A model generated the notes under the pieces. The model saw only the letters and a list, made by a program, of their open reading frames with translations, had not been told where the DNA came from and ran no database searches. This document shows positions 61,434 through 64,000 of a stretch of DNA of 64,000 bases, one piece after another (the first letter of the stretch is position 1; the number at the start of each line of letters is the position of its first letter). The stretch comes from Brachycybe producta (taxonomy: Eukaryota; Arthropoda; Diplopoda; Playtdesmida; Andrognathidae). The DNA lies in contig JAUPFP010000095.1 of NCBI GenBank assembly GCA_036925085.1, positions 436,501 to 500,500 of the forward strand. Reading direction: 5' to 3'. A program made the translations under genes and the position numbers.

Positions 61434-61943
61434 ATATATATACGTATCGATGGTAATGCCGCCCTAGGAGCACAATTTAGAACTAAAAAACCTTTGGCCC
61501 CCCTCCCCTCCCTCTTTAAAAAAAGAACAATGTAGTACAAATTATGATAATTGTTTTTTTTTTTTTATAAAAGTGACGTGAACAATCGTCATTGTTGAAA
61601 CGATTTAAGAATTAAATGTCACAACTGTGTTTGCACGTAGAAATAACAGAGGTGCGCTCACATAATAAAAGAGTGGTTATAACTGGTTATAACGTGTATA
61701 AAAGTGTAAGTTTAACTTTTGACAATTTCAGCTTTAAGAAAGTCTTTTGCTTTTGTAAAATATCGATTTTCGAATATGTTTTTGCTTAAGAAGGAAATCT
61801 TAAAATCGTTATTGGACCATAATATTTTTAATAAGAAATGAAGGATTTTTGTTTTTAAAAACAAGAAATATTTTTGGTCGAAATTCAAGATGGAAACTCC
61901 TTAAACTTCAAACTTGAATCCACTTATAATAAAATTATTTCAT

Positions 61944-62129
61944 AAGGCCTTGTTTCCACTGGGATGAAAATTTGAACTTTTTGAAAATTCCAACTAATGA
62001 AAAATGGAATAAACATGGCCCACTGGGGGCCCATTCACTATCATAGGCGGAGCCCACGTTTGTTCAATTTTTCACCAGTTGAAATCTTCAAATGGGTTCA
62101 AATTTTTGCCCAGATGGAAACAAGGCCTA
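61944..62129. mobile_element. GGCCTTGTTTC hairpin element, full copy
   Basis: AAGGCCTTGTTTCCACTGGG and CCAGATGGAAACAAGGCCT are inverted copies. Confidence 0.7.
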
Positions 62130-62362
62130 AAAGAGAAAAAATTAACTTTTTTTAAAAAAAAAAAAAGATGTCGAAATATGATTTAAATCACTTGATTTTT
62201 ATGGTGTTGCCGACTTTTTTTCAAGATTTCAGATTCAGATTTAAATCAATAATTTAAACCACATTGATCTTATTAATTGATTAAAATCAAACCAGAAAAA
62301 TTGCTTTTTCTAACTAGAGTTAGATACTAGAATTTGAAAGAACTTTTGGTTACGCGGTTTAA

Positions 62363-63147
62363 GGGATAAAACGCCTCTCGAACTCTTGATTATTCTGTCT
62401 TACAGGTACAAAATGAAGAGAAATCTGAACGTGTTTTAAAAACTAGAAGGTACGTAGCTCAATCACTTAATTGTATTTTCATTTTTTTCATATCTTTTCA
62501 ATGATTTTACTTAAAAATGACCCCAACTTTTAAGTAGACGAAACTTTTCAATTTTTTCTCGATGAACAAAAAGTTGATCTTGAAAAATAATCAACATGAA
62601 AATAGTCTTAAGTGATTGATATTATTACCCTTCTAGTTTCTAAAAAGATGAACGAATGAACGGGATGAACATTGGGATAACTCTAAAACCCGACACAGAA
62701 TGCATATAGAGTTAGATGAACACTATATTTTAATTAATGAACGCACATTTTAAAGGAATGAACAGAGAAATAAAAGGATGAACATACTTTAAAGGAATGA
62801 ACATGGTTTTAGGGGGGATGAACATGGTTTTTCATGGGGATGAGCATGGTTTTAGAGGGGATGAACATAGTTTTATGGGGTTCGGTTCGGTTACCGAACC
62901 TAACCTAAACTAAAACCATGTTCATCCCTTTAAAGAATGTTCATCCTTCTATTTCTCTGTTCATCCCTTTAAAATGTGTGTTCATCCATGATATAGTGTT
63001 CATCTTCTATATGCATTCTGTGTCGGGTTTTAGAGTTACCCCAATGTTCATCCCGTTCATCTTTTTATCCTGGCCCTTTTTTTTTTCTTCTGAAAGACAA
63101 AATTTATAATCAAAAGTTCGACAATTAGCTGTTGATAAAAAACCATC
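62363..63147. mobile_element. TTAA hairpin family copy, interrupted
   Basis: TTAA at 62359-62362 and 63148-63151. Split at the CTTCTAGTTTCTAAAA arm by the GGATGAACAT palindrome. Confidence 0.6.
62644..63070. mobile_element. Palindrome of GGATGAACAT arrays with CCTAA centre
   Basis: Left arm repeats GGATGAACATGGTTTTA; right arm repeats its complement. Ends AAAAGATGAACG / CGTTCATCTTTT. Centre GGTTACCGAACCTAACCTAA at about 62889-62908. Confidence 0.7.
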
Positions 63148-63151
63148 TTAA

Positions 63152-64000
63152 AAACATCACATTTTTCTTTGAAATATGTCTTTTTTTATTATAATAAACG
63201 TCCGGGATGATTTGTTCGTGTTTATAACATGGGTTAGTTAATGGTTACATTATTTGATAACCAATTTTCTACCTTTTTTTGAAAAAAGAACCAGCTGTTT
63301 GTAGAGAGAGAAAGAGTTTCATAAGAAGGAAGTTGGAAACATGACTTATATTTTAGGCGAAGCATTTGCTTTCTCAGGTGACGCACGTGCTCTCTATGGA
63401 TTTTCCCCTCCTACACATCCATCCATCCATCCTATCCGCCTCCTTCTCGTATTGTGCAGTGAAAACTGTGAAACATGTGTTTCAGGTGTAAAAAAGATGT
63501 GTGAAATCAATGACAATAAATGATAAAAGTGATCAATCAGCCGCATGTTCCTTTTGTGTTCGGACACATTTAAGTAGGTCATGAGGAGGATGGGACTGTC
63601 GACAACTAATATTATATATTTGTTACATTTTTTTATATTCTAACGAAAACTACGTGGCCTTAGCATTTATTATGTGGCCTTAATCTGAATATTTAAATGC
63701 AATTTCAAAAGAAAATTGGAATTATGCTAAAAATTGAAACAATAAACAATATAGAAACAAAAGATTATTTCGTGTTAAGCGTTTTAAGCTGGATATTGCG
63801 CTCTTGTTTCGCTTGTGTAGTTTGCTGATGTTTTTTTTTTTTTTGGTTTTGCTACCTCCACGTCACTGCTAGCCTCCAACTGTAACCCTTGGCGTCGTCC
63901 CAGTTAGAATTGTCCTAGTCGGAATCGTCCCACTTGGAACACGCCGTTTTAAAATTGTGGTCGTCTTTCGAGAGCACAATTAAGGGTTCGAATACACCGA
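63152..64000. other. No gene recognised to window end
   Basis: A (CATC)n patch near 63418-63432. No domain-bearing frame. Confidence 0.4.

Overview
This is a eukaryotic (animal) nuclear window. Spliceosomal introns with GT..AG borders, AATAAA poly(A) signals, an AT-rich background and many short inverted-repeat transposons all point that way. Interstitial TTAGG arrays (written CCTAA on the + strand) are the arthropod-type telomere repeat, so an arthropod or other TTAGG invertebrate is the best guess. The species cannot be named from the sequence.

Layout. About 1-28.5 kb holds no recognisable gene; it is nearly all non-autonomous DNA transposons, hairpins and simple repeats. Genes lie in 29.4-49 kb: SNRPB (Sm-B/B', +, 29475-31727, 7 coding exons), mitochondrial peptide deformylase PDF (-, 34360-33111, 3 exons), a CCNDBP1/GCIP-family gene (-, 37347-35532, 8 exons), then a + strand gene starting at 40727. 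That gene has a 908-codon exon with six Cys-rich modules, one further well-supported exon at 47520-47670 and a possible last exon at 48975-49036. SNRPB and PDF are tail to tail. CCNDBP1 and the Cys-rich gene are head to head across about 3.3 kb. From 49 to 64 kb no confident host gene is seen; transposons dominate again.

Repeats. Families were separated by their ends and target-site duplications (TSDs). They are: hAT-like elements with 8-bp TSDs (six, at least four of them perfect); a 206-bp family and a GGCGC-rich family with 9-bp TSDs (Mutator-like); TTAA-flanked elements (one abundant hairpin family and one ~900-bp element); TA-flanked elements present as three inverted pairs; TTA-flanked elements; one tRNA-derived SINE; and an element with a 7-bp TSD. 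The last is 875 bp, has 34-bp perfect termini and still encodes a THAP zinc finger, so it looks like a deletion derivative of a P-superfamily transposon. A 36-bp element elsewhere consists only of the two ends of that family and also has a perfect 7-bp TSD. Several elements are nested inside others.

The genes are housekeeping (splicing, mitochondrial N-terminal processing, cell cycle) plus one probable nuclear factor. They do not form a pathway. No autonomous transposase or reverse transcriptase reading frame is visible, so the elements here must be moved from elsewhere or be inactive.
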